From Roseateles_B sp041912595 (lineage in GTDB: Bacteria > Pseudomonadota > Gammaproteobacteria > Burkholderiales > Burkholderiaceae_C), in assembly GCA_041912595.1 (NCBI GenBank), contig JAYRMR010000005.1, positions 71,264 through 135,263 of the forward strand: a stretch of DNA of 64,000 nt. Reading direction: 5' to 3'. Under the pieces are notes generated by a model. That model had not been told where the DNA came from. It saw nothing but the letters and a program-made list of their open reading frames with translations, and made no database searches. A program made the translations under genes and the position numbers. Shown in pieces: positions 16,847 through 25,140 of this stretch (positions are counted from its first letter, which is position 1; every line of letters begins with the position of its first letter).

Positions 16847-17734
16847 TCAGCCCTTGCCCAGCAGTTGATGGGCCGCGCTGAAGCCCGGGATCAGCCCCTG
16901 GGGTCGCAGCCGGATGAGGACGATGGCCATCAGGAGCACCAGGGCCGAAGCCATGGAGGGATCCACGCGGTAGTTCATGAGCGTCTCGGCGCCCCCGATC
17001 AGGGCACTACCCGTGACGGCGCCGAGGATCGAGCCGATGCCGCCGACCACGATCACGAAGAAGGCCTTGCTCAGGTAGGTCAGGCCGAGATGACTCTCGA
17101 CGGACACCAGGGGCGCGATGAGCACCCCTGCGAAGGCCGCGAGCGAGGCCCCCAGCGCGAAGGCAGCGCGGTTCATTCGGCGCGTGTTGATGCCCAGCCC
17201 TTCGGCCATCGCGGGGTTCTGGATCACGGCGCGCAGGTGGATGCCGAAGCGTGTGCGTGTGAACACCAGCGCGGACACGGCGATGACCACCAAGCTGATG
17301 ACGATCACGAACAGGCGATACGCGGGGTATTCGGCCTGACCGATGGACAGCGCACCGTCCAGCGGCGTCTGGACCAGTTGGGGATGCTTGCCGAAGCCGA
17401 GCTCCAGCAGCTTCTGGATGATCAGGCTGACGGCGTAGGTGGCGAGGAGCGTGTCCAGCGTGCGCCGGTATAGAAGCCGGATGACCGTGACTTCGAGGAG
17501 CCAGCCAGCGGCGGCCCCCACCAGGGGCGCCACCGCCAGCGCCAGCCAGAACGCCTGCGTGCCGCCGGCGTGCTGCATGGCAGCGAGCGTGAAAGCCCCC
17601 AGGGTGACGAACTCGCCATGCGCCAGGTTGACGATGTCCATCATGCCGAAAACGATCGCCAGACCAAGCGCGATCAAGGCAAGAACACTGACCTGGCTCA
17701 GCACATTGAGCAGCAGCAGCACGGCGTCACTCAT
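16847..17734 (-). CDS. Branched-chain-type ABC transporter permease (LivH/UrtB-like)
   Basis: A 295-residue inner-membrane permease and first gene of the minus-strand operon. Motifs: IVNLAHGEFVTLGAF near the N-terminus and FFVIVVGGIGSILGAVTGS in the C-terminal half. The start at 17734 follows a GAGG site; an upstream in-frame start would add 18 residues of unlike sequence. The promoter should lie in the AT-rich 347-bp region to its right. Confidence 0.9.
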   Translation of the reverse strand: MSDAVLLLLNVLSQVSVLALIALGLAIVFGMMDIVNLAHGEFVTLGAFTLAAMQHAGGTQAFWLALAVAPLVGAAAGWLLEVTVIRLLYRRTLDTLLATYAVSLIIQKLLELGFGKHPQLVQTPLDGALSIGQAEYPAYRLFVIVISLVVIAVSALVFTRTRFGIHLRAVIQNPAMAEGLGINTRRMNRAAFALGASLAAFAGVLIAPLVSVESHLGLTYLSKAFFVIVVGGIGSILGAVTGSALIGGAETLMNYRVDPSMASALVLLMAIVLIRLRPQGLIPGFSAAHQLLGKG

Positions 17735-18081
17735 CGCACACCTCGCTTGCAGCCCGTGAGAACTCACCGGCAACCGCAGCGCCTGCACGCCGCCTCACCC
17801 ATACCCCAGGACGCCTGGCACCCGGCAGTGCCGCCGTCCACCATGATCCCCGCTCTGCAAGTTCTATCATCTTGGCTCCTTGTTTATTTATGATAATAAT
17901 AGATCTGCATCACAAGAGTGAGAGATAGGTGATTACCCTCTATGAGACCGCATCATCCACCTTTTGACACCATGACCACTGGAGACAGCCGTCAACTTAA
18001 AGGATGAAGTCTCTCTCTCGTTCATCTTGTCCTTCACTTGATTGCAGTGATTTATTAGCATGATTCACACAAGGAGCAACG
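17735..18081. promoter_or_regulatory. AT-rich divergent promoter region between permease and amidase
   Basis: No gene seen. The middle is strikingly AT-rich against the surroundings. It contains TTATT-N6-AATAA and a longer spaced repeat TATCAT...ATGATA around 17868-17898, plausible sites for the GntR regulator or promoter elements. An AAGGAG site precedes the amidase start at 18082. The region must drive both the minus-strand transporter operon and the plus-strand amidase and porin genes. Exact promoters not determined. Confidence 0.55.
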
Positions 18082-19518
18082 ATGTCACGTATCCACCAGC
18101 TGAGCGCCACCGAGCTTGTCGGCCTCTACGCCACCAAGAGCCTGTCGCCCGTCGAGGCCACGCAGGCCCTGCTGGCCCGGCATGAGCAACTCGCCCCGGA
18201 CCTCAACGCCTTCTGCGCCATGAACCCGGAAAGCGCCCTCGAACAGGCACGCGCCTCGGAGGCGCGCTGGCGCGCCGGAAAGGCTCTGGGTTCGCTGGAC
18301 GGCATCCCGGTCTCCATCAAGGACAACCTGGGCACCGACGACATGCCGACGCGATTCGGCTCACTGGCCATCGGCGATGACCGCGCACGGATTCCCGACA
18401 GCCCTGCCGTGCAGCGCCTCCGGGAGGCCGGCGCCGTCATCTTCGGCAAGACCACCCTGCCCGATTTCGCCCACAAGATCACGAGTGACAGCCCCCTGAC
18501 GGGCATCACCCGCAATCCATGGAATCTGCTGCACACGCCCGGCGGCTCGAGCAGTGGCGCCGCCGCCGCGGTTGCCGCCGGGCTCGCACCCCTGGCACTC
18601 GGCACGGACGGCGGCGGCTCCATCCGGATTCCAGCCGCCTTCACGGGCATCTACGGCCTCAAGCCGAGCTTCGGTCGCGTTCCGCATCACCCGCGCGGCG
18701 CGTTCGCCCTGCTGAGTCACGTCGGCCCGATGGCCCGCACGACCGAGGATGCCGCCACCCTCATGAACATCATTGCAAGGCCCGACCCGCGCGACTGGTA
18801 CGCCCTGCCCTACGACCCCATCGACTATCGATCCGCGCTGCGAGCCCCGCTCCCGCGGCTGCGAATCGCCGTCAGCCCCTCCCTGGGACTGGACCGCCTG
18901 CCGGACCCGGAGATCCTGGCCACGCTCAAGCGAAGCGCCACCTTGCTGGAGTCGCTCGGCGCGGTAGTTGAACTGGCCGATCCGCCGGCTGTCCGCCAGT
19001 GCCTGCAAATTCACGGCGTGCTGTGGAGCGCCTTTGCCGCCCGACTCGCTGACACCCTCGGGGACAACGCACGCTCGCTGGACTCGTCGCTCAAGGCCCT
19101 GATTGAAGCCGGACGCGGACTGCCACCCCACAGCATCCTGGATGCCTTGACACGGCGCGGCGATTGCGGCCGGGAAGTGAACGAGTTCTTCACCCGCCAT
19201 GACCTCCTGCTGTGCCCGACCCACCCCACCGTGGCCCCCCTCATCAGCGCCGACCTGCACCGCGACCCCCCCTACCCGCTTTACACCCCTTGGTGCAACC
19301 AGCTGGGGCTGCCTGCGGCGGCCGTCCATGCCGGCACCGGCAGCGACGGCCTGCCCATCGGACTCCAGCTCATCGGCCGCCAGTACGACGACCTCACGGT
19401 CCTGCGCGCCAGCCACGCCTTCCAGCAGGCCTTCGGCACCTCACCCGCGATCGACACCCCCGCCTCAGGCATCGCCGGCGCCGCCGGACGTCACCCCTCC
19501 GAGCTTCATCCCGCCTGA
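18082..19518 (+). CDS. Amidase, amidase-signature family
   Basis: A 478-residue hydrolase, paralogous to the amidase at 11664-13079 and similar along most of its length. Catalytic triad Lys80 (VSIKDN), cis-Ser156 (TPGGSSSGAA) and Ser180 (GTDGGGSIR). AAGGAG supports the start. No signal peptide. Divergent from the transporter operon and followed by a porin gene, so it probably hydrolyses the same or a related imported amide. Having two paralogues suggests two successive amide bonds, or two substrates, are cleaved (inference). Confidence 0.9.
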   Translation: MSRIHQLSATELVGLYATKSLSPVEATQALLARHEQLAPDLNAFCAMNPESALEQARASEARWRAGKALGSLDGIPVSIKDNLGTDDMPTRFGSLAIGDDRARIPDSPAVQRLREAGAVIFGKTTLPDFAHKITSDSPLTGITRNPWNLLHTPGGSSSGAAAAVAAGLAPLALGTDGGGSIRIPAAFTGIYGLKPSFGRVPHHPRGAFALLSHVGPMARTTEDAATLMNIIARPDPRDWYALPYDPIDYRSALRAPLPRLRIAVSPSLGLDRLPDPEILATLKRSATLLESLGAVVELADPPAVRQCLQIHGVLWSAFAARLADTLGDNARSLDSSLKALIEAGRGLPPHSILDALTRRGDCGREVNEFFTRHDLLLCPTHPTVAPLISADLHRDPPYPLYTPWCNQLGLPAAAVHAGTGSDGLPIGLQLIGRQYDDLTVLRASHAFQQAFGTSPAIDTPASGIAGAAGRHPSELHPA

Positions 19519-19535
19519 GCCCGCACGCACCGCTG

Positions 19536-19571
19536 AACACCGGGTGTCTCTTTCTCGCGGAAACACCGGGT
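19536..19571. repeat. Direct repeat AACACCGGGT, two copies
   Basis: The ten-base sequence occurs at 19536-19545 and 19562-19571, between the amidase stop and the porin start. It could be a regulator site for the porin promoter, or chance. Confidence 0.3.
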
Positions 19572-19669
19572 TTTTACCCATCTACCATTCATCATCATAA
19601 ATATCATTCAGACTCGGCACGAGATGATGAATCGAATGCCGATCGATGCAATCAACACAGGAACACACC

Positions 19670-20716
19670 ATGATGAGATCTTCTTCACTTCTGGCCGCTT
19701 CAGTGTTATTTATCACCATGAACTCAGCAATAGCCCAGAGCAGTGTCAAGCTGTATGGCCTCGTCAACGCTGGCGTCGGGTCCTACCAGCTGGCGGGTGC
19801 CAACCGCATCAAGGCGGTGAACTCAGGGGACATGAGCACCAGCTTCTGGGGTGTCAGCGGCACAGAGGACCTGGGCACCGGCCTCAAGGCGCAGTTCGCC
19901 CTGGAAAGCTTCATCGGCATGGACACCGGCGCCGCCGGCCGCTTCGCCGGCGATGCCATGTTCGCGAAGAACGCCTATGTCGGCCTCAGTGGCGACTTCG
20001 GCCAGCTCCGCGTGGGCCGGAACACCAGCCAGATGTTCGTGTCCCTGCTGCTGTTCAACAGCTTCGGCGACTCGTTCGGTTTCTCGCCCACCCTGCTGCA
20101 CTACTACCTGGATGGCCGGGACATCCCGATCAGCAAGACCGCCCGCCTGCAGAACGACACGGCCTGGCGGAACTCGGTGAGCTACCTCAGCCCCATGATG
20201 TCGGGCATGCGGGTGAACCTGCAGGCCGCCGCGGGCGAAGGCGTGGGCAAATCCAGCTTCGCCGCCACGCTGGTCTATTTCGGCGACCCCTTCAGTGCGA
20301 CGCTGGCCTACCAGTCCGTCGGCACGGATGCCGCCGCCCCCACCAACGGCCGACGCGAGAAGACCTTCAACATCGGCGCCGCCTACGACTTCAGGGCCGT
20401 CAAGCTCTACGCCCAGGTCGGGCAGATCGACGACGACTCCTACGGGAGCAAGCTGCGCCTCTATGACATCAGCGCCGAGGTTCCCATCAGCGGCCACGGC
20501 AAGCTGCTGGCCGCATGGGGGCATTCGAAGGTAAGGACCGGCACGTTCGCCGGCATCATTCCGCTGTTCGGTGGCAGCACGCACAAGACCCTGAGCCTGG
20601 GCTATGACCATTCGCTGTCCAAGCGCACCGATGTCTACGCCGTCTACATGAATGACAAGATTGACGGCCTGCATGACGGCAACACCCTGTCGCTCGGCCT
20701 GCGCCACAGCTTCTGA
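19670..20716 (+). CDS. Gram-negative porin (Burkholderia/Bordetella type)
   Basis: A 348-residue outer-membrane porin. It has a signal peptide of about 22 residues ending AIAQ, then SSVKLYGLVNAGVG as the first strand, GVSGTEDLGTGLKAQF, and a C-terminal strand ending in Phe (SLGLRHSF) as needed for BamA recognition. Porins of this type form trimeric diffusion channels. The start at ATGATG follows AGGA. Lying after the amidase and opposite the ABC transporter, it is probably the outer-membrane entry route for the same substrate. Confidence 0.9.
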   Translation: MMRSSSLLAASVLFITMNSAIAQSSVKLYGLVNAGVGSYQLAGANRIKAVNSGDMSTSFWGVSGTEDLGTGLKAQFALESFIGMDTGAAGRFAGDAMFAKNAYVGLSGDFGQLRVGRNTSQMFVSLLLFNSFGDSFGFSPTLLHYYLDGRDIPISKTARLQNDTAWRNSVSYLSPMMSGMRVNLQAAAGEGVGKSSFAATLVYFGDPFSATLAYQSVGTDAAAPTNGRREKTFNIGAAYDFRAVKLYAQVGQIDDDSYGSKLRLYDISAEVPISGHGKLLAAWGHSKVRTGTFAGIIPLFGGSTHKTLSLGYDHSLSKRTDVYAVYMNDKIDGLHDGNTLSLGLRHSF

Positions 20717-20861
20717 TCGCGACCGGCACGCGCGCAAGCCGCATCCGCTCGGCAGCACCTGTCGAGCCGGGGCGAATGAGAGCTCCCGCTGCCCACGAGG
20801 CAGGCCAGCAGGCACCCGGGCGGATCTCAGCTTCGTTGATTCGCTGAGGCGGCAGCGGCTT

Positions 20862-20905
20862 CTTCCCCGCCTATTCCTCTCCTCTTCCCCGCCTGTTCCT
20901 CTCCT
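20862..20905. repeat. 22-bp tandem duplication
   Basis: Two directly adjacent 22-base units beginning CTTCCCCGCCT, identical except for A versus G at the twelfth base, in a C/T-rich tract downstream of the porin gene. It looks like a recent slippage duplication. Confidence 0.75.
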
Positions 20906-21050
20906 GCCCCCCCCCTGCTCGGCAGCCTCGCTTGCGTCCGCGCGGGGAAGCGCGGGGAAACGCCTTGGGCAGCCTCCCCACCTGAAGTGAGACGCCATCG
21001 CATCACGACGACCGCCCGATGCATGCCGATCCGCGCGCTCGCGGGCCGCC

Positions 21051-21086
21051 ATGCCCGGGATGCCGGGGATGCCGGGGATGCCCGGA
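21051..21086. repeat. Four 9-bp units (ATGCCGGGG-like) ahead of gmk
   Basis: Four adjacent units ATGCCCGGG, ATGCCGGGG, ATGCCGGGG and ATGCCCGGA. They are in frame with gmk without an intervening stop and would read as four Met-Pro-Gly triplets. No ribosome site precedes them, so I treat them as non-coding. Confidence 0.7.
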
Positions 21087-21197
21087 CTTTGCCCGCTGTC
21101 AGCCACCGGGCGCCAGCAGGACTGCCACCTACCCCGGCCATGCCCGGCGGTCCGGCACGCGTTCCGACCCGCGCCCCGAGTGAGCGACAATCCGCGG

Positions 21198-21818
21198 ATG
21201 GAATACCCGGGCAATCTTTTCGTCGTGGCCGCCCCGAGCGGTGCAGGCAAATCCAGCTTGGTCAAGGCCCTGCTGGAGCTGGACGCCAAGCTGGCGGTCT
21301 CGATTTCGCACACTTCCCGCGCCCCGCGGGGCCAGGAGCAGCACGGTCGCGAATACTGGTTCATCGCACCGGAGGAGTTCCGCTCCAAGGTCGAACGGGG
21401 CGAATTCTTCGAGTGGGCCGAGGTGCACGGCAACCTCTATGGCACCTCCCGTGCCGCGATCGAGGAGCGCATGAAGCAGGGTGAGGACGTTGTCCTGGAG
21501 ATCGATTTCCAGGGCGCCCTCCAGATCAAGCAGCTGTTCCCGTATGCCGTGCTCGTGTTCATCCTGCCCCCCAGCTGGGATGAATTGCGCCAGCGCCTGA
21601 CACGGCGAGGCGATACGGCCGAGGAGGTCATCGAACGCCGGATGGCCAATGCGCGCGTCGAGGTGGCGCAGGCCCACAAGTTCGATTTTGTCGTGGTGAA
21701 CGCCGTTTTCGAGACGGCTCTTTTCGATCTGAAGGCCATCGTGCACGCGCAGCGGTTAAAATACGCCTCTCAGCGTCGCAGCAAGTCCACCGTCTTCAAG
21801 GCGCTGGACCTGCCCTGA
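21198..21818 (+). CDS. gmk: Guanylate kinase
   Basis: A 206-residue enzyme that phosphorylates GMP to GDP with ATP. The P-loop is APSGAGKSS near residue 12; GMP-binding residues follow in SHTSRAPRGQEQHG and EYWF, and RRGDTAEEVIERR forms the C-terminal lid region. The start at MEYPGNLF matches family length; the frame stays open upstream through the Met-Pro-Gly repeat but without homology. It is followed 64 bases later by rpoZ, the usual gmk-rpoZ-spoT order. Confidence 0.96.
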   Translation: MEYPGNLFVVAAPSGAGKSSLVKALLELDAKLAVSISHTSRAPRGQEQHGREYWFIAPEEFRSKVERGEFFEWAEVHGNLYGTSRAAIEERMKQGEDVVLEIDFQGALQIKQLFPYAVLVFILPPSWDELRQRLTRRGDTAEEVIERRMANARVEVAQAHKFDFVVVNAVFETALFDLKAIVHAQRLKYASQRRSKSTVFKALDLP

Positions 21819-21882
21819 AGCGTCGTCCACCCCGGTGGAACACGTTTCAAGACCCTCCGAACAACATCACTGGAACCCGCCC

Positions 21883-22086
21883 ATGGCCCGCATCACCGTT
21901 GAAGATTGCCTGACCAAGATCCCCAACCGCTTCCAGCTGGTGCTCGCTGCCACCTATCGCGCCCGCATGCTCAGCCAAGGCCACAGCGCCAAGATCGAGA
22001 GCAAGAACAAGCCGGGCGTGACCGCCCTGCGCGAGATCGCTGCCGGTGAAGTGGGCATCGAGATGCTGCGCAAGGTGCCGGTCTAA
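21883..22086 (+). CDS. rpoZ: RNA polymerase omega subunit
   Basis: A 67-residue omega subunit starting MARITVEDCLTKIPNRF, with the conserved RARMLSQG segment. Omega helps fold and recruit beta-prime and forms part of ppGpp site 1. It lies between gmk and spoT, linking nucleotide and stringent-response functions, and is followed by a clear intrinsic terminator. Confidence 0.97.
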   Translation: MARITVEDCLTKIPNRFQLVLAATYRARMLSQGHSAKIESKNKPGVTALREIAAGEVGIEMLRKVPV

Positions 22087-22103
22087 GCCACGCACCGCTG
22101 CTG

Positions 22104-22130
22104 AAAAGGCGCCTTCGGGGCGCCTTTTTT
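22104..22130 (+). terminator. Rho-independent terminator after rpoZ
   Basis: GGCGCC stem extended by flanking A/T pairs (AAAA with TTTT), five-base loop TTCGG and a run of six T. It should end the gmk-rpoZ transcript 18 bases after rpoZ, so spoT needs its own promoter. Confidence 0.9.
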
Positions 22131-22228
22131 CATGCTCATGGCCTGATCGGGCCAGGCATCCGTCGTGAACGCGTCGCAATTTGTCCCGGCCGCAGCGACC
22201 AGCCCCGCCCTTGTGTTAATTTCGCTCC

Positions 22229-24493
22229 ATGGGTCTTCGCTCCTTTGCCGCTTCGCTGCCCGCTGCCTTGATGCCGGGCCTGCACAAGACCGCCCCTGAG
22301 CCGACCGCGGCCGAGGCGGCCTCCTTCGACGCGTTGCTCCACCGCCTGAACTACCTGCCCAAGGGCGACATCAAGCGGATCCGCGAGGCCTACAAGTTCG
22401 CCGATGAAGCCCATCTGGGGCAATTCCGGGCCAGTGGCGAGCCCTACATCACCCATCCGATCGCAGTTGCTGGCATCTGCGCCGATTGGCGCCTGGACGC
22501 CCAGGCCATCATGGCCGCGCTCATGCACGACGCCATGGAAGACTGCGGGGTCACCAAGACGGAGCTCATCGAGCGCTTTGAGGCCCCGACGGCCGAGTTG
22601 GTGGACGGCCTGACCAAGCTGGACAAGCTGCAGTTCTCGACCAAGGAGGAATCCCAGGCCGAGTCCTTCCGCAAGATGCTGCTGGCGATGGCCCGCGATG
22701 TGCGGGTCATCCTGATCAAGCTGGCCGACCGCCTGCACAACATGCGGACGATGGGGCATATGGCGTTCGAGAAACGCCGCCGCATCGCCCGCGAGACGCT
22801 CGACATCTACGCCCCCATCGCCCACCGGCTGGGCCTCAATGAGATCTACCGGGAGCTGCAGGAGCTGTCCTTCCAGTACATCCACCCCTGGCGACACGGC
22901 GCGCTCTCGAAGGCCATCGGCAAGGCACGGGGCAACCGGCGGGACCTCGTGTCCCGCATCGAGCGCGACGTCGTCAAGGCCTTTGCCGACGCCGGCCTCA
23001 AGGTCGAGATCCAGGGCCGCGAGAAGACCCTGTTCTCCATCTACAAGAAGATGCGTGAAAAGCACCTGAGCTTTGCCCAGGTCAGCGACATCTTCGGCTT
23101 CCGGGTCGTCGTGGACGAGCTGCCGCAGTGCTATCTGGCGCTGGGCGTGCTGCACCAGCTCTACAAGCCTCAGCCCGGCCGCTTCAAGGACTACATCGCC
23201 ATCCCCAAGCCCAACGGCTACCAGAGCCTGCACACGACCCTGGTCAGCCCGCTGGGCACGCCGGTCGAATTCCAGATGCGCACCGAGACCATGCACATGG
23301 TGGCGGAAAAGGGCGTCGCCGCGCACTGGCTGTACAAGGCCAAGGGCAATGCGCAGGCGGTGCAGCAGCTGGGATCGCGCTGGCTGCAGTCGCTGATCGA
23401 CATCCAGGACGAGACGCGCGACGCCAGCGAATTCCTGGAGCACGTGAAGATCGACCTGTTTCCGGATGCGGTCTACGTCTTCACGCCCAAGAGCAAGATC
23501 ATGGCCCTGCCCCGCGGGGCAACGCCCGTGGACTACGCCTACGCCATCCACTCCGACGTCGGCGATCACTGCGTGGCTGCCAAGGTCAACGGTGAGCCCG
23601 TGCCGCTGCGGGCCGAGCTGCGCAGCGGCGACGTCGTCGAGATCATCACGGCCACGGGTGCGCGCCCGAATCCGGCCTGGCTCAGCTTCGTCCGCACGGG
23701 CCGCGCCCGCTCCAAGATCCGCCATTTCCTGAAGAACCTGGAGCAGGAGGAGTCCCAGGAGCTGGGGCAGAAGATGCTGGCCCAGGCCCTGCGCGCCGAG
23801 GGCCTCGCGCTCCCGAGTCTCGATGCCGAGGACCAGGAGGCGCATGCCCTGTGGCTGGATCTCGCCCGTTGGGCCGGCAACCGCAGCGTGCACGAGCTTC
23901 TGGTGGAGGTCGGCCTCGGTCGCAAGATCGCCACCATCGTGGCCAAGAAGATGGCCCGGATGCTCGCGGCACAGGGGCAGCGCCCGGACGCCGTCACGCT
24001 CACGCTGGGCCGATTCGGCACGGACGACCAGACGACGCAAGGCCAGATCACGCTGGATGGCAGCGAAGGCGCCACCGTGCGCCTGGCCAGTTGCTGCCGC
24101 CCCGTGCCGGGCGACGACATCAAGGGCTATCTGGGCCGCGGCGAGGGCCTCATCGTCCACACCGCCGAATGCCAGGTGGGCCGCCGGCTGTTCCAGCGCG
24201 ACAGCGAGCACTGGATCGCCGTGGCCTGGGCCGACGAGATGACCCGCAGCTTCGAGGCCGCCATCGGCGTGCTGATGAAGAACGGCAAGGGCGTGCTGGC
24301 CCAGATCGCCACGGCCGTCAGCACCGCCGAGGCGGACATCACGCACATCTCGATGAGCGACGAGTCGCAGGCCCGCGAGACCGCCGAGATGCAGCTGTTG
24401 ATCTCGGTCCGGGACCGGCAGCACGTGGCCGAAGTGCTGCGCATGCTCAAGCGATCGCCCGCCGTGCTGCGGGTCTGGCGCATCAAGCCCTGA
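22229..24493 (+). CDS. spoT: Bifunctional (p)ppGpp synthetase/hydrolase
   Basis: A 754-residue RelA/SpoT protein. The N-terminal HD hydrolase domain shows ALMHDAMED near residue 95 and KLADRLHNMRTM. The synthetase domain shows GREKTLFSIYKKM, the basic R-x-K-type motif of bifunctional enzymes, and FKDYIAIPKPNGYQSLH. The TGS domain (about residues 410-470), the zinc-finger-like region with SCCRPVPGD and a C-terminal ACT domain follow. It makes and degrades (p)ppGpp in the stringent response. The hydrolase motif is intact, which favours SpoT over RelA. The terminator after rpoZ separates it from that gene. Confidence 0.95.
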   Translation: MGLRSFAASLPAALMPGLHKTAPEPTAAEAASFDALLHRLNYLPKGDIKRIREAYKFADEAHLGQFRASGEPYITHPIAVAGICADWRLDAQAIMAALMHDAMEDCGVTKTELIERFEAPTAELVDGLTKLDKLQFSTKEESQAESFRKMLLAMARDVRVILIKLADRLHNMRTMGHMAFEKRRRIARETLDIYAPIAHRLGLNEIYRELQELSFQYIHPWRHGALSKAIGKARGNRRDLVSRIERDVVKAFADAGLKVEIQGREKTLFSIYKKMREKHLSFAQVSDIFGFRVVVDELPQCYLALGVLHQLYKPQPGRFKDYIAIPKPNGYQSLHTTLVSPLGTPVEFQMRTETMHMVAEKGVAAHWLYKAKGNAQAVQQLGSRWLQSLIDIQDETRDASEFLEHVKIDLFPDAVYVFTPKSKIMALPRGATPVDYAYAIHSDVGDHCVAAKVNGEPVPLRAELRSGDVVEIITATGARPNPAWLSFVRTGRARSKIRHFLKNLEQEESQELGQKMLAQALRAEGLALPSLDAEDQEAHALWLDLARWAGNRSVHELLVEVGLGRKIATIVAKKMARMLAAQGQRPDAVTLTLGRFGTDDQTTQGQITLDGSEGATVRLASCCRPVPGDDIKGYLGRGEGLIVHTAECQVGRRLFQRDSEHWIAVAWADEMTRSFEAAIGVLMKNGKGVLAQIATAVSTAEADITHISMSDESQARETAEMQLLISVRDRQHVAEVLRMLKRSPAVLRVWRIKP

Positions 24494-24526
24494 GCGGGCA
24501 GCAGGCCCGCAGGCCCGCTCACCCGA

Positions 24527-25096
24527 TCAGCCGCCCTTCATGCCCGGCGCGGGGTAGCGGACCTCGATTACCTCCAGCTGCTCCAGCCCGCCGGGCGTCA
24601 TCAGCTGCACCTCGTCGCCCTCGCGGGCCTTGAGAAGCGCTCGGGCGATCGGGGACACCCAGCTCACCTCGCCCTGCAGGCTGTCGGCCTCGTCGATGCC
24701 CATGATGGTGATGGTGCGCTCCTCTCCCCGGCTGTTCGCATAGGTCACGGTCGCCCCGAAGAAGATCTGGTCGCTGCCATGGTGGACTGCCGGGTCGGCG
24801 ACCTCGGCGATGTCCAGGCGCTTGGTCAGGAAGCGCAGCCGCCGGTCGATCTCACGAAGCCGCTTCTTGCCGTAGAGATAGTCGCCGTTCTCGGAACGAT
24901 CGCCGTTCTTGGCCGCCCAGGACACGATCTCGACGATCTTGGGGCGCTCAACGTCCAGCAGCTCCATGAACTCCGCCCTCAGCCGGGCATAGCCCTGCGG
25001 GGTGATGTAGTTGCGCGTGCCGGCGGGCAGTGGCGGCAGGCCGGGGACGTCATCGTCATCGTCCCCGTCGCTTTCCTTGGTGAAGGCCTTGCTCAT
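24527..25096 (-). CDS. greB: Transcription elongation factor GreB
   Basis: A 189-residue Gre factor: an N-terminal coiled coil (about residues 30-105, with the acidic tip DRSENGDYLYGKKRLREIDR that stimulates RNA cleavage by stalled polymerase) and a C-terminal FKBP-like domain with VSWVSPIARALL. An acidic Asp run (residues 10-16) before the coil is an additional N-terminal feature. Encoded opposite to spoT with convergent ends. Confidence 0.93.
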   Translation of the reverse strand: MSKAFTKESDGDDDDDVPGLPPLPAGTRNYITPQGYARLRAEFMELLDVERPKIVEIVSWAAKNGDRSENGDYLYGKKRLREIDRRLRFLTKRLDIAEVADPAVHHGSDQIFFGATVTYANSRGEERTITIMGIDEADSLQGEVSWVSPIARALLKAREGDEVQLMTPGGLEQLEVIEVRYPAPGMKGG

Positions 25097-25140
25097 GCGT
25101 GTATTGTCTCGCCAGTCGACAAGACCTCGGAAGGAACAGC

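Larger units (their letters stand above)
20717..21197. other. 481-bp intergenic region with two tandem repeats
   Basis: No convincing gene. It holds a 22-bp tandem duplication, a pyrimidine-rich tract and a 9-bp tandem repeat just ahead of gmk (listed separately). The gmk promoter should lie here but I cannot pick it out. No strong terminator for the porin gene was found. Confidence 0.6.

Noticed and set aside
21051..21197. N-terminal Met-Pro-Gly extension of guanylate kinase
   Set aside because: No ribosome site and no family similarity; the start at 21198 gives the standard protein. Kept only as a repeat and a finding.
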